This document shows positions 25,519-34,580 of a stretch of DNA of 64,000 bases, piece after piece. Made by a program: the position numbers and the translations under genes. Positions within the stretch are counted from its first letter, which is position 1, and each line of letters opens with the position of its first letter. The notes below the pieces were generated by a model. It searched no databases. It was not told the DNA's origin and saw nothing but the letters and a program-made list of their open reading frames with translations. The DNA is from an uncultured Draconibacterium sp. (GTDB taxonomy: Bacteria > Bacteroidota > Bacteroidia > Bacteroidales > Prolixibacteraceae), in the NCBI RefSeq assembly GCF_963674925.1, contig NZ_OY771647.1, positions 449,501 through 513,500 of the forward strand, written 5' to 3'.

Positions 25519-26547
25519 TTACTTTATTCCACGCACCTTTTTTTCCCAGTTCCAGGCCGAAAGCAGCGTTTCTTCTGTTCCTTTCTCAGCTTTCCATCCC
25601 AGTTCTTCGTTGGCAAAAGTAGTGTCGGCCCAAATTTTTTCGATATCGCCGGCACGACGACCTACAATTTTGTAATTCAGTTTAACACCGGTTGCTTTTT
25701 CAAAACCATTTACAATTTCCAGCACTGAAAGTCCGTTTCCGGTACCAAGGTTAAAAATTTCGTAGCTCTTTTTGTTTTTGCCTTCCAGCAATCGCTCAAT
25801 GGCTACTACGTGTGCTTTTGCCAGATCAACCACGTTTATGTAATCGCGAACGGCCGATCCGTCCACTGTATCGTAATCGTCGCCAAAAACTTTCAGTTCA
25901 TCGCGTAAACCGGCTGCAGTTTGTGTAATAAACGGCACCAGGTTTTGTGGTACACCCAGCGGAAGTTCACCAATCAGAGCGGTTGGATGTGCACCAATCG
26001 GGTTAAAATAGCGCAGTGCAATTCCTTTTAATTGCGGGAAAGCGGCAATGCTGTCGCTTAAAATATCTTCGTTAACACGCTTGGTGTTTCCGTAAGGCGA
26101 CTCGGCATCTTTTCGCGGTGTTTCTTCGGTAACCGGCAAAACATCGGGCTGACCGTAAACCGTACACGACGACGAGAATACAATATTTGCCACATTGTAT
26201 TTCAACTGGCAATCCAGCAGGTTCATCAGCGACACCAGGTTGTTGCGGTAGTACAGCAAAGGTTTTTGTACCGACTCGCCAACCGCTTTCGAGGCGGCAA
26301 AATGAATAATTGCCTCGATATCGGAATTGTGGCTAAAAAATTCGTCGGTTTTTGCAGCATCTGCTAAATCAAACTGCTCGAATGCCGGTTTTATTCCTGA
26401 AATTTTTTCGATGTTATCCAGTACATCAATACTTGAGTTGGAAAGGTCGTCGACAATTACAACATCGTATCCCGAATTCTGCAATTCAACAACGGTATGC
26501 GAACCAATGTACCCGGTTCCGCCTGTAACTAAAATCTTTTTTGCCAT
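25519..26547 (-). CDS. galE: UDP-glucose 4-epimerase
   Basis: A 342-residue extended short-chain dehydrogenase interconverting UDP-glucose and UDP-galactose with tightly bound NAD. NAD loop ILVTGGTGYIGSHTVVEL (about 5-22), SSSCTVYGQPD with the catalytic Ser/Thr (about 125-135), and the catalytic SPYGNTKRVNED (Tyr-X3-Lys, about 150-161). The start at 26547 gives MAKKILVTGG, the usual N-terminus; a longer frame to 26571 is not needed. It is the only UDP-galactose gene visible here. Confidence 0.94.
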   Translation of the reverse strand: MAKKILVTGGTGYIGSHTVVELQNSGYDVVIVDDLSNSSIDVLDNIEKISGIKPAFEQFDLADAAKTDEFFSHNSDIEAIIHFAASKAVGESVQKPLLYYRNNLVSLMNLLDCQLKYNVANIVFSSSCTVYGQPDVLPVTEETPRKDAESPYGNTKRVNEDILSDSIAAFPQLKGIALRYFNPIGAHPTALIGELPLGVPQNLVPFITQTAAGLRDELKVFGDDYDTVDGSAVRDYINVVDLAKAHVVAIERLLEGKNKKSYEIFNLGTGNGLSVLEIVNGFEKATGVKLNYKIVGRRAGDIEKIWADTTFANEELGWKAEKGTEETLLSAWNWEKKVRGIK

Positions 26548-26651
26548 TACTTTTATTGATTTAGCTAGCAAAAGTAGAAAAAAACGATGCAGAAATCCAC
26601 AGTTTACCCGCTTGTGGAGCAGGCTTTTGTAAAAACTTAATTTTTGGGCAG

Positions 26652-26681
26652 TTGGAGTTTACTTTATGTTTTGTAATTTTA
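26652..26681 (+). promoter_or_regulatory. Promoter of the SPOR/HU gene
   Basis: TTG (26652-26654) and TAATTTTA (26674-26681) are separated by 19 bp, the Bacteroidota -33/-7 spacing. It overlaps an upstream alternative TTG start, which supports the GTG at 26700 as the real start. Confidence 0.5.
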
Positions 26682-26699
26682 CCGTCTAAATTCATTCAA

Positions 26700-27815
26700 G
26701 TGAGCTTCGGAAAAGAAATATACACACTTCTGTTACAGCACGATATTGTAATCATTCCCGGTTTGGGTGCTTTTGTTTCGGAATACCGGCCGGCGGAGAT
26801 TAGCGACGAGAGCGATGAAATAAAACCTCCGTCGAAAACCATTTCGTTTAACGGGCAATTAAAAAACAACGACGGATTACTGGTTGGCCATATTGCCGAA
26901 AAACTCCACATATCGCATTTTAATGCATTGGTTCGTATTGAAAAAGAACGCGACGAGATGCTTTTTAAACTCGACAAAGGCGACGAGGTTTTTGTTGAAG
27001 GAGTGGGTGTACTTTCGCACAACGATCAGGGTGAAATTGTTTTTGAAGCTGCGGAAGAAGAGAATATGCTGCTCGATTCGTTTGGCCTTGGTGCCATGTC
27101 GATAAGCGAACCGGAGCCTGTTGAAGAACCGGAGGAAGAAACTCCAGAAGAAGAAACCACTGTTGAAGCAGAAGAAGAAACTGAAGAGGAGCCCGAAGTA
27201 ACAGAACCTGAACCAAAGGAAGAGGAAAGGCTTACTGAAGAGCCGCCGATCGGGGTAGCAGAAATTAAAGAAGAAAAACAGGAAGTTCAAACAAAAGAAA
27301 AAGAAGCCAAAAAGAGGAAGCCCTGGTTGTTTCTGCTCATAATTATTCCTTTACTTGCCGTTGCGGTATTTATTTTTCTGAAAGGATTTAACAATAACAC
27401 GGGAGACGACAACAAAAAGCAGCCTCCGGCAAATACAACCGAAGAATTAACGATTGAACAAACACCGGCTACCACTGACACCACTGCAACCGATTCAGTA
27501 TTAATCGCTGCAGAAGATACAACTTTGGCTGCCGATACTACACAAAACATACCTGAACCTGTTGAAATGATGCCTCAAGAACAGGACTCGATTAAGTATT
27601 ACCTGGTTGGCGGAAGTTTTTCGGTAAAAGAAAATGCAGATAATTATTTGATCGAATTGCAGCAAAAAGGGTACGAAGCTTTTCATGTTGGCAAAAAAGG
27701 TCGTTTCTTTATTGTTGGCATAGCCGGCTACAAAACCTTTAGCGAGGCCGATGCGGCTAAAGTGAAATATATGGAAGACAATCCGGGGTCGGAAGTTTGG
27801 GTTTACAGAAAATAA
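26700..27815 (+). CDS. HU-like (CCDC81-type) and SPOR-domain membrane protein
   Basis: A 371-residue cell-division-type envelope protein. The start is taken as GTG at 26700 (VSFGKEIYTLLLQHDIVIIP), because a promoter overlaps the only longer alternative. An N-terminal region resembling the bacterial CCDC81-type HU domains (about 1-125) contains GLGAFVSEY. Then come a highly acidic Glu-rich linker (about 135-195), one transmembrane helix (about 206-228, PWLFLLIIIPLLAVAVFIF), a Thr/Pro-rich linker and a C-terminal SPOR domain (about 298-371, KYYLVGGSFSVKENADNYL). SPOR domains bind denuded peptidoglycan at the septum, so the HU-like part is cytoplasmic and SPOR is periplasmic. Confidence 0.85.
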   Translation: MSFGKEIYTLLLQHDIVIIPGLGAFVSEYRPAEISDESDEIKPPSKTISFNGQLKNNDGLLVGHIAEKLHISHFNALVRIEKERDEMLFKLDKGDEVFVEGVGVLSHNDQGEIVFEAAEEENMLLDSFGLGAMSISEPEPVEEPEEETPEEETTVEAEEETEEEPEVTEPEPKEEERLTEEPPIGVAEIKEEKQEVQTKEKEAKKRKPWLFLLIIIPLLAVAVFIFLKGFNNNTGDDNKKQPPANTTEELTIEQTPATTDTTATDSVLIAAEDTTLAADTTQNIPEPVEMMPQEQDSIKYYLVGGSFSVKENADNYLIELQQKGYEAFHVGKKGRFFIVGIAGYKTFSEADAAKVKYMEDNPGSEVWVYRK

Positions 27816-27965
27816 ACTTTACACTTATCTCAAATAATTGTTAAAGACTAAAAAAAAGGAGTGGATTGTTAGGACAAAGCAACAATTTAATTAATATTGG
27901 GTTACTGTTTAACAGTTAATCCATTAAAATAATAAAAGACTCAACGCTAACTTAAAACTGTAATT

Positions 27966-28337
27966 ATGAATATAGCGCTCTGGATTATCCAAATTATTAT
28001 TGCTGCTCTCTTTCTTACTACAGGTTCGCTGAAACTTGTTTTGCCAAAAGACAACCTCATAAAAGTTTTCGAATGGATCGAAGATTTCACCGAACAACGA
28101 CTGCGATTAATTGGTGCCTTCGAGGTGTTGGGCGGCTTAGGACTTTTCCTGCCAGGCGTTTATTCAGTTCTTCAGATTTTAATCCCGATAGCGGCCATTG
28201 GGCTTACCATTATTATGGTTATGGCCACCTTTGTTCATTCAAAAAGAAAAGAAACAAAAGACCTGATATTTAATATCATCGTCTTGGTTCTGCTTTTGCT
28301 TGTTGTTGCCGGCCGATTATTCCTGGTTAGGTTATAG
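27966..28337 (+). CDS. DoxX-family membrane protein
   Basis: A 123-residue inner-membrane protein with four predicted helices (about 3-22, 47-65, 71-90, 98-120). The pattern ALFLTTGSLKLVLP followed by RLIGAFEVLGGLGLFLPG fits the DoxX/DoxX-like family, small quinone-associated or redox-linked membrane proteins of unclear role. It is monocistronic, between the SPOR gene and the dodecin gene. Confidence 0.75.
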   Translation: MNIALWIIQIIIAALFLTTGSLKLVLPKDNLIKVFEWIEDFTEQRLRLIGAFEVLGGLGLFLPGVYSVLQILIPIAAIGLTIIMVMATFVHSKRKETKDLIFNIIVLVLLLLVVAGRLFLVRL

Positions 28338-28486
28338 CACACTTCCCTGATTATTACTTATTCGTTTTTATTTGATTTTATCGTTCAGTTAAAATTAAAG
28401 CTGTGCGCATTAAACTATTTATGGTTACGCTGCGTACAACATAAAACCATTTAAAACAGAGTAATAATCAAAAAAAACCGGAAGTT

Positions 28487-28696
28487 ATGCCTAACAGCGT
28501 TTACAAAATTATTGAACTGATTGGAAGCAGCCCAGTATCGTGGGAGCAAGCAGCACAAAATGCCATAAGTATGGCATCAAAATCATTACGCGATTTACGA
28601 ATTGCAGAAGTATCTAAAATGGACATTCACATTACCGAAGGAGAAATTGAATGTTATCGTGTAAAACTAAAAGTATCGTTTAAGTACGAAAATTAA
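28487..28696 (+). CDS. Dodecin-family flavin-binding protein
   Basis: A 69-residue protein matching the dodecin fold, a dodecameric flavin-storage shell. It has VYKIIELIGSSPVSWEQAAQ, ASKSLRDLRIAEVSKMDIHI and a beta-strand end (YRVKLKVSFKYEN), the alpha/beta arrangement and length typical of dodecins. The usual flavin-stacking tryptophan may be W20 (SPVSWEQA). Its start follows a 150-bp gap, and it probably has its own promoter. Confidence 0.88.
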   Translation: MPNSVYKIIELIGSSPVSWEQAAQNAISMASKSLRDLRIAEVSKMDIHITEGEIECYRVKLKVSFKYEN

Positions 28697-28809
28697 TCAG
28701 TTACAGGAAACATTCCCCAGGCAGATTCGCTTATAGCATCCGTAACAGTTCCGAAGTAACTTCCGGGAAACTAACTGCTTTGGCTATAAATTCCTGTATT
28801 GTAAAAAAC

Positions 28810-28837
28810 AAAGCCGGCAATCTATCTTACCGGCTTT
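28810..28837 (-). terminator. Terminator of the S4/C1-peptidase transcript
   Basis: AAAGCCGG (28810-28817) pairs with CCGGCTTT (28830-28837). On the minus strand the hairpin is followed by GTTTTTTAC. It lies just past the S4-domain gene. Confidence 0.7.
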
Positions 28838-28843
28838 ATCAGT

Positions 28844-29050
28844 TTAAACTATTTTAATGGATTCCCCCATTATTTCGAGCACATCGCCTTTCACCAGCTT
28901 GGCTCTTTTCCTGAACTCGGGTTCGCCATTGCGGATAACTTCGCCATCCTCAACGATGATTTTTGCATGTCCACCCGTTTGCGCAATTCGCAAGAGCTTT
29001 AGCAGTTTTACCAGTTCAATATATTCGGTGCTCAGCTGAAACTCGCGCAT
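28844..29050 (-). CDS. Small S4 RNA-binding domain protein
   Basis: A 68-residue S4 domain protein of the YbcJ/YaaA type. The motif LVKLLKLLRIAQTGGHAKII, then VEDGEVIRNGEPEFRKRAKL and VKGDVLEI, is the complete S4 fold. Small S4 proteins bind structured RNA; some associate with ribosomal large subunits. Its ATG (29048-29050) shares bases with the stop codon of the upstream C1 peptidase (TAATG overlap), so the two are translationally coupled. Confidence 0.87.
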   Translation of the reverse strand: MREFQLSTEYIELVKLLKLLRIAQTGGHAKIIVEDGEVIRNGEPEFRKRAKLVKGDVLEIMGESIKIV

Positions 29051-30129
29051 TATATTCCAAGTTTTGATTTTATCGCCTTAGGAATGGCATCTTTATGTAC
29101 CATAATTCCGATGGTCTTCAGGCGTACGTAATCTTCGGTCATGTGCAGGTAACCTCCGTAAGCGTTACTTTCTGCACCCCACGAGTTTTTAGTGTAGAAG
29201 CAATCTTTTCCCCCGGCATCTTTCGACAAACCAACCAGGTGCATCAAATGGTCGTCGGTTGTTGTGCGGTCGTAAAACGTTTTCTGGCGTTCTTTCTGGT
29301 CCACTTTCCCCTGCAGTTTTTCAGGCACATCCGCTTTCCCTTCTTTGTGCACAAAGGTTTTTTCGCTGGTATCGCCGTCCCAGGCAATACTAAAACCGTT
29401 GTTCAGCGCATAATACATTACATCCAATAAATCGTCCAATGGTAGATTATAATACGATGCATGCGCCCAGTTATCGGGTACCTCAACAACACATTGCTTC
29501 CAAAACGGGTGATGATTAAATGAGGTAAGCTCCACATAATCATCCGGATTTATTTCAAATTTATCGCGAAGTTCAGCGGCCGTGTATTTTTTGCCTTCCA
29601 GCTCAACTTTCTCCGGCAACTTGCCCAATTCGTTTTTTAAGGCCGACTTAAATCCTTTTAGATCGGACACATCGATTTGTCCTCTTTTCTCCTTGTCAAT
29701 TTTATCCGTTTCATCGCGAAGCTCTTTTACCAATGCCGAATGATTGTACTTTCCATCCTTCTGAATACCTGGAAACTCATCGTACAACATTAGACCCTGG
29801 TCGGCCACAACTTTTAATACATCGTGCGACAAACTTCCTTCTCCGAAATTGTTTTTACCATGATAAAGCAGGTACTGAAACGCCTTGTTTTTATAATTGT
29901 AATACACAAAAAACATTTCCGACAAGTTGGTTTCGGGAAATCCTTTGCGCATAATTTCCGATTCCAAAAAACTGGTTGTGGCAAAACTCCAGCAGGTTCC
30001 GGTACGCCCCTGACTAATAACCGGTGTATGCTCCACTTCTTTAACAATAGTAAAATCTTCTTTCTCTCCCTCCGCATAAACAACTGATACCATCAGTAGT
30101 AACGCAGCTAACATTGACAATAATTTCAT
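29050..30129 (-). CDS. Secreted C1-family cysteine aminopeptidase (bleomycin hydrolase-like)
   Basis: A 359-residue papain-fold peptidase of the aminopeptidase C/PepC type. A signal peptide (about 1-19, ending SVVYA) is unusual for this normally cytoplasmic family, so it is likely periplasmic. The catalytic cysteine is in TGTCWSFATT (C46), with His in HLMHLVGLSK (about 293) and Asn in TKNSWG (N315). The mature length is shorter than typical PepC (about 450 residues). It is coupled to the S4 protein downstream by a TAATG overlap. Confidence 0.87.
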   Translation of the reverse strand: MKLLSMLAALLLMVSVVYAEGEKEDFTIVKEVEHTPVISQGRTGTCWSFATTSFLESEIMRKGFPETNLSEMFFVYYNYKNKAFQYLLYHGKNNFGEGSLSHDVLKVVADQGLMLYDEFPGIQKDGKYNHSALVKELRDETDKIDKEKRGQIDVSDLKGFKSALKNELGKLPEKVELEGKKYTAAELRDKFEINPDDYVELTSFNHHPFWKQCVVEVPDNWAHASYYNLPLDDLLDVMYYALNNGFSIAWDGDTSEKTFVHKEGKADVPEKLQGKVDQKERQKTFYDRTTTDDHLMHLVGLSKDAGGKDCFYTKNSWGAESNAYGGYLHMTEDYVRLKTIGIMVHKDAIPKAIKSKLGI

Positions 30130-30136
30130 AATAGTG

Positions 30137-30487
30137 CTATAAATTTTTTAATTCTTCTTTTAACTTTTTTGTGAGGCTCGCAACGATCAAATCATACGAT
30201 TCATCGATCATTTGTGCCATCAGTTTTGATGGTACTGTTCCGTTTAACTCGATGGTATTCCACATTTGCTTGTGTAAATGATAACCTTCGTAAATGGCCG
30301 GAAACTGTGCCCTTAGTTCAATATTCTTATCCGGATCATTTTTTAAACTTACCCGGTGATCGTCGAGGCCCAGCAAACAAAACATTTTATTCATCACCTT
30401 AAAAACCAAAGTGGTTTCATCAAAAGGAAAGCTCTCAGTAACTCCCTTTTTCTGAATGCAATATTCGCGGATCTCTTCAATATTCAT
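30137..30487 (-). CDS. MmcQ/YjbR-family protein
   Basis: A 116-residue protein of the MmcQ/YjbR family (CyaY-like fold). The N-terminal IEEIREYCIQKKGVTESFPF, then DETTLVFKVMNKMFCLLGL and a conserved SLKNDPDKNIELR match the family. Some members bind DNA, but no biochemical role is established. It stands just upstream of the C1 peptidase gene (7 bp gap), so it may share the transcript. Confidence 0.82.
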   Translation of the reverse strand: MNIEEIREYCIQKKGVTESFPFDETTLVFKVMNKMFCLLGLDDHRVSLKNDPDKNIELRAQFPAIYEGYHLHKQMWNTIELNGTVPSKLMAQMIDESYDLIVASLTKKLKEELKNL

Positions 30488-30589
30488 GATACGTTCATTG
30501 GAAAGTCTAAAAATAGTAGAATCGGGAAGAAATAAAAATGATGTGGTGGTTAAAAATTGAAAAAAGCACGTAACAATAACTCACAGGAT

Positions 30590-30658
30590 CACCCCTCTTC
30601 TATTCTCCCCTCAAGGGGAGATGTCGCTCCCGGGCATCGGGAGAGACAATGGGGTGAA
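30590..30658. repeat. Nested palindromic element downstream of the MmcQ/YjbR gene
   Basis: Three stems are nested or adjacent: outer CACCCC/GGGGTG, then CTCCCCTCAAGGGGAG and CTCCCGGGCATCGGGAG. No coding frame. It belongs with the other short palindromes seen in this window. Confidence 0.6.
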
Positions 30659-30676
30659 TCGCCTCTAAAAGTAAAA

Positions 30677-31039
30677 TTACATCGTCGGATAGAAAGCATC
30701 TTTAAAATGCTCCAGCTCGTGGCCTTGCTGAAAGAAAATAACGGTGATTACATCAAAACGGGTATCCAGTTCGCTCTCGTGCTCAATAATGTAGGCATCG
30801 GCCGCTTCAACAATGCGTTTGATTTTTGAGTTGGTTACTGCTTCCGACGGATGCTCGTAACGCAATCCCGACCTTGCTTTCACTTCAACAATGACCAGCT
30901 CATCGCCATCCTGCGCAACAATATCCAATTCCAAATGTCCGTGGTACCAGTTGGTGGCTTTAATGTCGTATCCCAGCTTTCGGAGATAATCCTGTGCCAG
31001 ACCCTCGGCCAAATCACCCAATTCGCGTGTTGATACCAT
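30677..31039 (-). CDS. YraN-family (UPF0102) nuclease-like protein
   Basis: A 120-residue PD-(D/E)XK-fold protein of the YraN family. It has LGDLAEGLAQDYLRKLGYDI, GHLELDIVAQDGDELVIVEV and VEVKARSGL, giving the E-D-EVK motif expected of a nuclease-like core. Members are linked to DNA processing, but no activity has been firmly proven. Start at 31039. Confidence 0.9.
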   Translation of the reverse strand: MVSTRELGDLAEGLAQDYLRKLGYDIKATNWYHGHLELDIVAQDGDELVIVEVKARSGLRYEHPSEAVTNSKIKRIVEAADAYIIEHESELDTRFDVITVIFFQQGHELEHFKDAFYPTM

Positions 31040-31126
31040 GTTTTTAGTGTTTAAAGTTCAGCTTTCAAGGTAAAAGTAAAAAGGCAAAAGTACAAAGGAG
31101 AAAAGCAAAAGTTGAGAAGGGTTTTA

Positions 31127-31155
31127 CCCGACGAAATCCCGATCGAAGCGTCGGG
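31127..31155. repeat. Hairpin upstream of the YraN gene
   Basis: CCCGACG (31127-31133) pairs with CGTCGGG (31149-31155). It resembles the CCCGA-type stems at 25373 and 30610. No T-run. Confidence 0.4.
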
Positions 31156-31253
31156 AGCAAAAGTAAAATCTCAATTAATCTAATTTATTTCCCCCAAGGT
31201 TACACAAAGCAAAACTGTTCTCAGTGCTCAATCTCTCATCAATCTCATTCAAT

Positions 31254-32159
31254 CTATACCAATCTCAACCTCGTACCACTTTCGTCAACTTCCAGTTCCC
31301 AATCCCGGCCAAAAGCAAGTGCCAGGTTCTTTTTATCGTGTCCTCCCGGAAATCCGTAACAAACGGGGTAGTCAAAATCTTTTACCGCTTCTGCAAAAAT
31401 CTCATGAACCGTTTGGCCAAAAGGCGATTCATTATCTTTCATATCGGTAAAGTCACCCAAGATCAGTCCGGCCAGATTATCCAGTTTCCCGCTTAATTTC
31501 AGTTGATGAACCATACGGTCGGTGTGATACAAAAACTCGTCAATATCTTCCAGAAAAAGAATTTTACCCGCTGTGTCGATATCATATTTTGTGCCGTGCA
31601 AACTGTTTACGATCGACAAGTTTCCTCCAACCAACTGCCCGGAAGCTGCACCCGGACGATCAAATTCAGTAGCATCTATATTGTAACTGATCCCCTCTCC
31701 TTTTACCAGTTTCATCATCGAAATCAAATCCTCGCGAGGTTCACCATTGTCATCAAAAAAGTAGCGCGGCATCACTCCGTGAATGGTGGGAACTTCAAGA
31801 TTATGTAATTGCGAGTGTAAAATGGTAATGTCGCTAAAACCCACCAGCCACTTTGGTTTTTCAAGAAATTGGGTAAAATCAAGCCGTTCGATAATACGCA
31901 CCGTTCCGTAACCGCCACGCGAGCAAATTATGGCATCGCAATCAGGATCGTCAAGCGCTTCCTGCACATCGGTAGCACGTTGTTCATCGGTGCCGGAAAA
32001 CTGGAAATGTCGGGCGAAAACATGTTTACCAAGTTTTACAGTATACCCTTGTTCTTCCAGCCAGTTAACAGCGGGCATTACATGTTTTTTATCAATTTTT
32101 CCGGCCGGAGAAACAATTCGAATTATTGAGCCGGGTTGTATGGGTTGTATTGTAATCAT
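31254..32159 (-). CDS. LD-carboxypeptidase (S66 family)
   Basis: A 301-residue serine peptidase that trims the terminal D-alanine from tetrapeptides in peptidoglycan recycling (LdcA type). The catalytic Ser is in CSRGGYGT (S80). The catalytic Glu lies in LFLEDIDEFL (about 200) and His in GFPGGHDKKN (about 275), giving the family Ser-Glu-His triad. There is no signal peptide, consistent with a cytoplasmic enzyme. Length is normal. Confidence 0.93.
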   Translation of the reverse strand: MITIQPIQPGSIIRIVSPAGKIDKKHVMPAVNWLEEQGYTVKLGKHVFARHFQFSGTDEQRATDVQEALDDPDCDAIICSRGGYGTVRIIERLDFTQFLEKPKWLVGFSDITILHSQLHNLEVPTIHGVMPRYFFDDNGEPREDLISMMKLVKGEGISYNIDATEFDRPGAASGQLVGGNLSIVNSLHGTKYDIDTAGKILFLEDIDEFLYHTDRMVHQLKLSGKLDNLAGLILGDFTDMKDNESPFGQTVHEIFAEAVKDFDYPVCYGFPGGHDKKNLALAFGRDWELEVDESGTRLRLV

Positions 32160-32253
32160 ATTTTCTGTTTGAAGACCGAAGCCGGAAGTCTACCTACACA
32201 GCTCTCAGCTTAAACTTAATTCGTAAAAATACAAAGTAATTGAGAAACCGACA

Positions 32254-32907
32254 CTAAGCAGTTAAAATCTCAAACAATTCTTCAACATCCTCCGCAAAAT
32301 AATCAGGATTGGCAGCACGCAAATCTTCCTCTTTTCCAAAACCGTAGCCCACTGCAATGGTTGAAATTTCGTTTTCGTTACCACCTTCAATATCATAAAC
32401 CGTATCGCCAACCATTACAATTTCTTTCGATGGAACCAGTTGTTGCATGGTCAGCACCTCAGCGATAATCTTATTCTTCGTGGCCTTTTTTGCATGATAA
32501 TCGGCGCCTTTTAACTGAAGAATGTAGCGGTCCATTTCAAAATGCTCGATAATTTTGTTGGCATACTTTTCCAGTTTGGCTGTGGCTACATACATTCTTT
32601 TTCCCTGTGCATCCAACTCGGCCAGCAATTCCATAATTCCATCGTACGGATCGTTTTGGTGCCAGCCATGTTCGCCGTAATATTCGCGGAAATAATCAAC
32701 GGCCAGTTTTGTGTCGCGTTCGTTCATTCCAAACTGGGTGCTAAAACCCCACTGCAACGGAGGACCTATAAATGTATCCAGAATATTTTCGTGGTAACCG
32801 TCTACCTGCATTTGCTCCAGTGCATACTTTAACGAGTTTTTTATGCCCAGCGTATTGTCGGTGAGCGTACCGTCGAGATCGAATATAATGTGTGAAAATT
32901 GTGCCAT
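32254..32907 (-). CDS. HAD-superfamily phosphatase (phosphoglycolate phosphatase-like)
   Basis: A 217-residue HAD hydrolase. Motif I IFDLDGTLTDN (about 7-17), motif II in VATAKLEKYANKI, motif III lysine near KGADYHAKKATK and motif IV MVGDTVYDIEGGNE are all present. The helical cap after motif I suggests phosphoglycolate or pyrophosphatase activity. The start at 32907 (MAQFSHIIFDLDG) is preferred over a longer frame to 32937. Confidence 0.88.
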   Translation of the reverse strand: MAQFSHIIFDLDGTLTDNTLGIKNSLKYALEQMQVDGYHENILDTFIGPPLQWGFSTQFGMNERDTKLAVDYFREYYGEHGWHQNDPYDGIMELLAELDAQGKRMYVATAKLEKYANKIIEHFEMDRYILQLKGADYHAKKATKNKIIAEVLTMQQLVPSKEIVMVGDTVYDIEGGNENEISTIAVGYGFGKEEDLRAANPDYFAEDVEELFEILTA

Positions 32908-33008
32908 TCGATTAAAATTTTTGCGAAGGTAAGGCAATAAAATAAATCGAACGAGCAGAACGGTACACTTTTTGAATTTGACATAACAAACGTTCTAACA
33001 CTTCAGCC

Positions 33009-34580
33009 ATGAAACAATTTTACTATATCGCATTACTTATCATTTTTCAGCTTTTAATCGTTAATACCGATACTGCAAAAGCCGGTATATTTAACCGTAA
33101 AGTAAATTCCATAAAATTGGTTGTAGATGAGAACCAGTTGATACTTCCGGGCGAATCGTTTGAAATTGGGGTTGTTTCCTATCATAAAAATGGTAAAATC
33201 AGAAAAACTATAGGTATGAACAGCGGCTCTGTTTTGTGGTGGCGCTATCAAGCAGAGATTATTGGTGGAACTTTTTCGAGAGGTAAGATTACAGTAAACT
33301 CAAAACTTTACCCCGCAAAAGGAAAATATATCAGCGTGAAAATATGGCCACGTAAACACAAAGAACTTTCTCAAACACTTTTGATACCCTTAAATTATGA
33401 AACTGAACTTTCTTTTAGCCCGTTATCCAATTTCGACAAAGCTCCGGGATGTTATTTTAAAGCAGAGTTAACAGTCACTTATAACAACGGAATAAGCCGA
33501 AAAATTACTAATTTCCGCAACAGCTACTTTACCAATAATTATCGTATTTCTTCTCAAGGAATTTCACTAAATAAAAACCTTTTCGTTATTGAAAGCGATT
33601 TCAGAAATATTACCAATCACCAGGTAACTGTTTCTGTTCAGTCGAAAAATAATCCGCTGGTATTTACCGAATTCCCAATTGAATTAGACTACAAGCACCT
33701 GTACAATCTTGAATTATGGGGCCAATCCGGTCGCTCAGGATTTAATGGTACAGATGGGAAAGACGGATTTTTTGGAGAAAATGGCACTTATGGATATCCA
33801 GGTGGCAATGGAGAACCGGGTTACAACGGCCCCGATATTGGTGTGTGGACAGATCTTTATTTCGACTCGACACTGAGCTGCCAGTTATTATATGTATATG
33901 CCGAAAATTTTGAAACCGGCGAAGAATTTTACTACCTCATCAATCCGGATGGAGGAAAATTAAAAGTGAGTTCAGAAGGTGGCTCAGGAGGTAGGGGTGG
34001 TGATGGTGGCGACGGCGGAGATGGCGGCCGTGGCAGAGACGGAGAAATCTGGTATGAAACCGTTACCAAAACCAGAATTGTAAAAAAACCTTTTACTACC
34101 ACACAATCTAAAACAGTTACAAAACAAAGAACTAACGAGGACGGGGAAACAGAAGAATATGAAGAAACGGTTGTGGAAACGGTTATCGTCTATCGCGATG
34201 TTGAAGAAACATACACTGAAACGATTAAACATCAGGAACCCGGACAGAGAGGTGGTTGTGGAGGCGATGGCGGCCCAGGTGGAAGTGCCGGTCCAGGCGG
34301 CTGGGGCGGCAACATTTTCCTGTATTTTACAAACGATGCTAAATTGTTTACCGGATGTATAATTCCAAGAAGTTTAGGAGGAAGCGGCGGCTCTCATGGC
34401 TATGGTGGTAATGGAGGTAATGGAGGCATGGGCGGAAATGGAAGCCCAAATGGGCCGAAAGGTTCAAGTGGTTACGATGCTCCGCGAATGTTGGGATGGG
34501 CTGAGGACGGAGCAAGAGGCGAAATAATTATTGGAACTACCGAGGAGTTTTTCTTTTACGAACCAGTGGCAATAAAATAA
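33009..34580 (+). CDS. Secreted glycine-rich, collagen-like protein
   Basis: A 523-residue exported protein with a signal peptide (about 1-25, ending TAKAG). The first 230 residues look like beta-sandwich domains with no recognised family. Two collagen-like runs rich in GxGGxGG follow: GFNGTDGKDGFFGENGTYGY (about 247-266) and, after a globular break, GGSGGRGGDGGDGGDGGRG (about 328-346). Between the second and third Gly-rich blocks is a charged, threonine-rich stretch (about 350-412; KTRIVKKPFTTTQSKTVTKQ). A final Gly-rich block (about 414-491) leads to a short C-terminal domain. The collagen-like runs imply an extended or fibrous surface protein. The closest functional match is unclear. Confidence 0.75.
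   Translation: MKQFYYIALLIIFQLLIVNTDTAKAGIFNRKVNSIKLVVDENQLILPGESFEIGVVSYHKNGKIRKTIGMNSGSVLWWRYQAEIIGGTFSRGKITVNSKLYPAKGKYISVKIWPRKHKELSQTLLIPLNYETELSFSPLSNFDKAPGCYFKAELTVTYNNGISRKITNFRNSYFTNNYRISSQGISLNKNLFVIESDFRNITNHQVTVSVQSKNNPLVFTEFPIELDYKHLYNLELWGQSGRSGFNGTDGKDGFFGENGTYGYPGGNGEPGYNGPDIGVWTDLYFDSTLSCQLLYVYAENFETGEEFYYLINPDGGKLKVSSEGGSGGRGGDGGDGGDGGRGRDGEIWYETVTKTRIVKKPFTTTQSKTVTKQRTNEDGETEEYEETVVETVIVYRDVEETYTETIKHQEPGQRGGCGGDGGPGGSAGPGGWGGNIFLYFTNDAKLFTGCIIPRSLGGSGGSHGYGGNGGNGGMGGNGSPNGPKGSSGYDAPRMLGWAEDGARGEIIIGTTEEFFFYEPVAIK

Noticed and set aside
26652..26699. A longer start (TTG) for the SPOR protein
   Set aside because: The stretch overlaps a good promoter and codes no conserved residues; the GTG at 26700 fits the family better.
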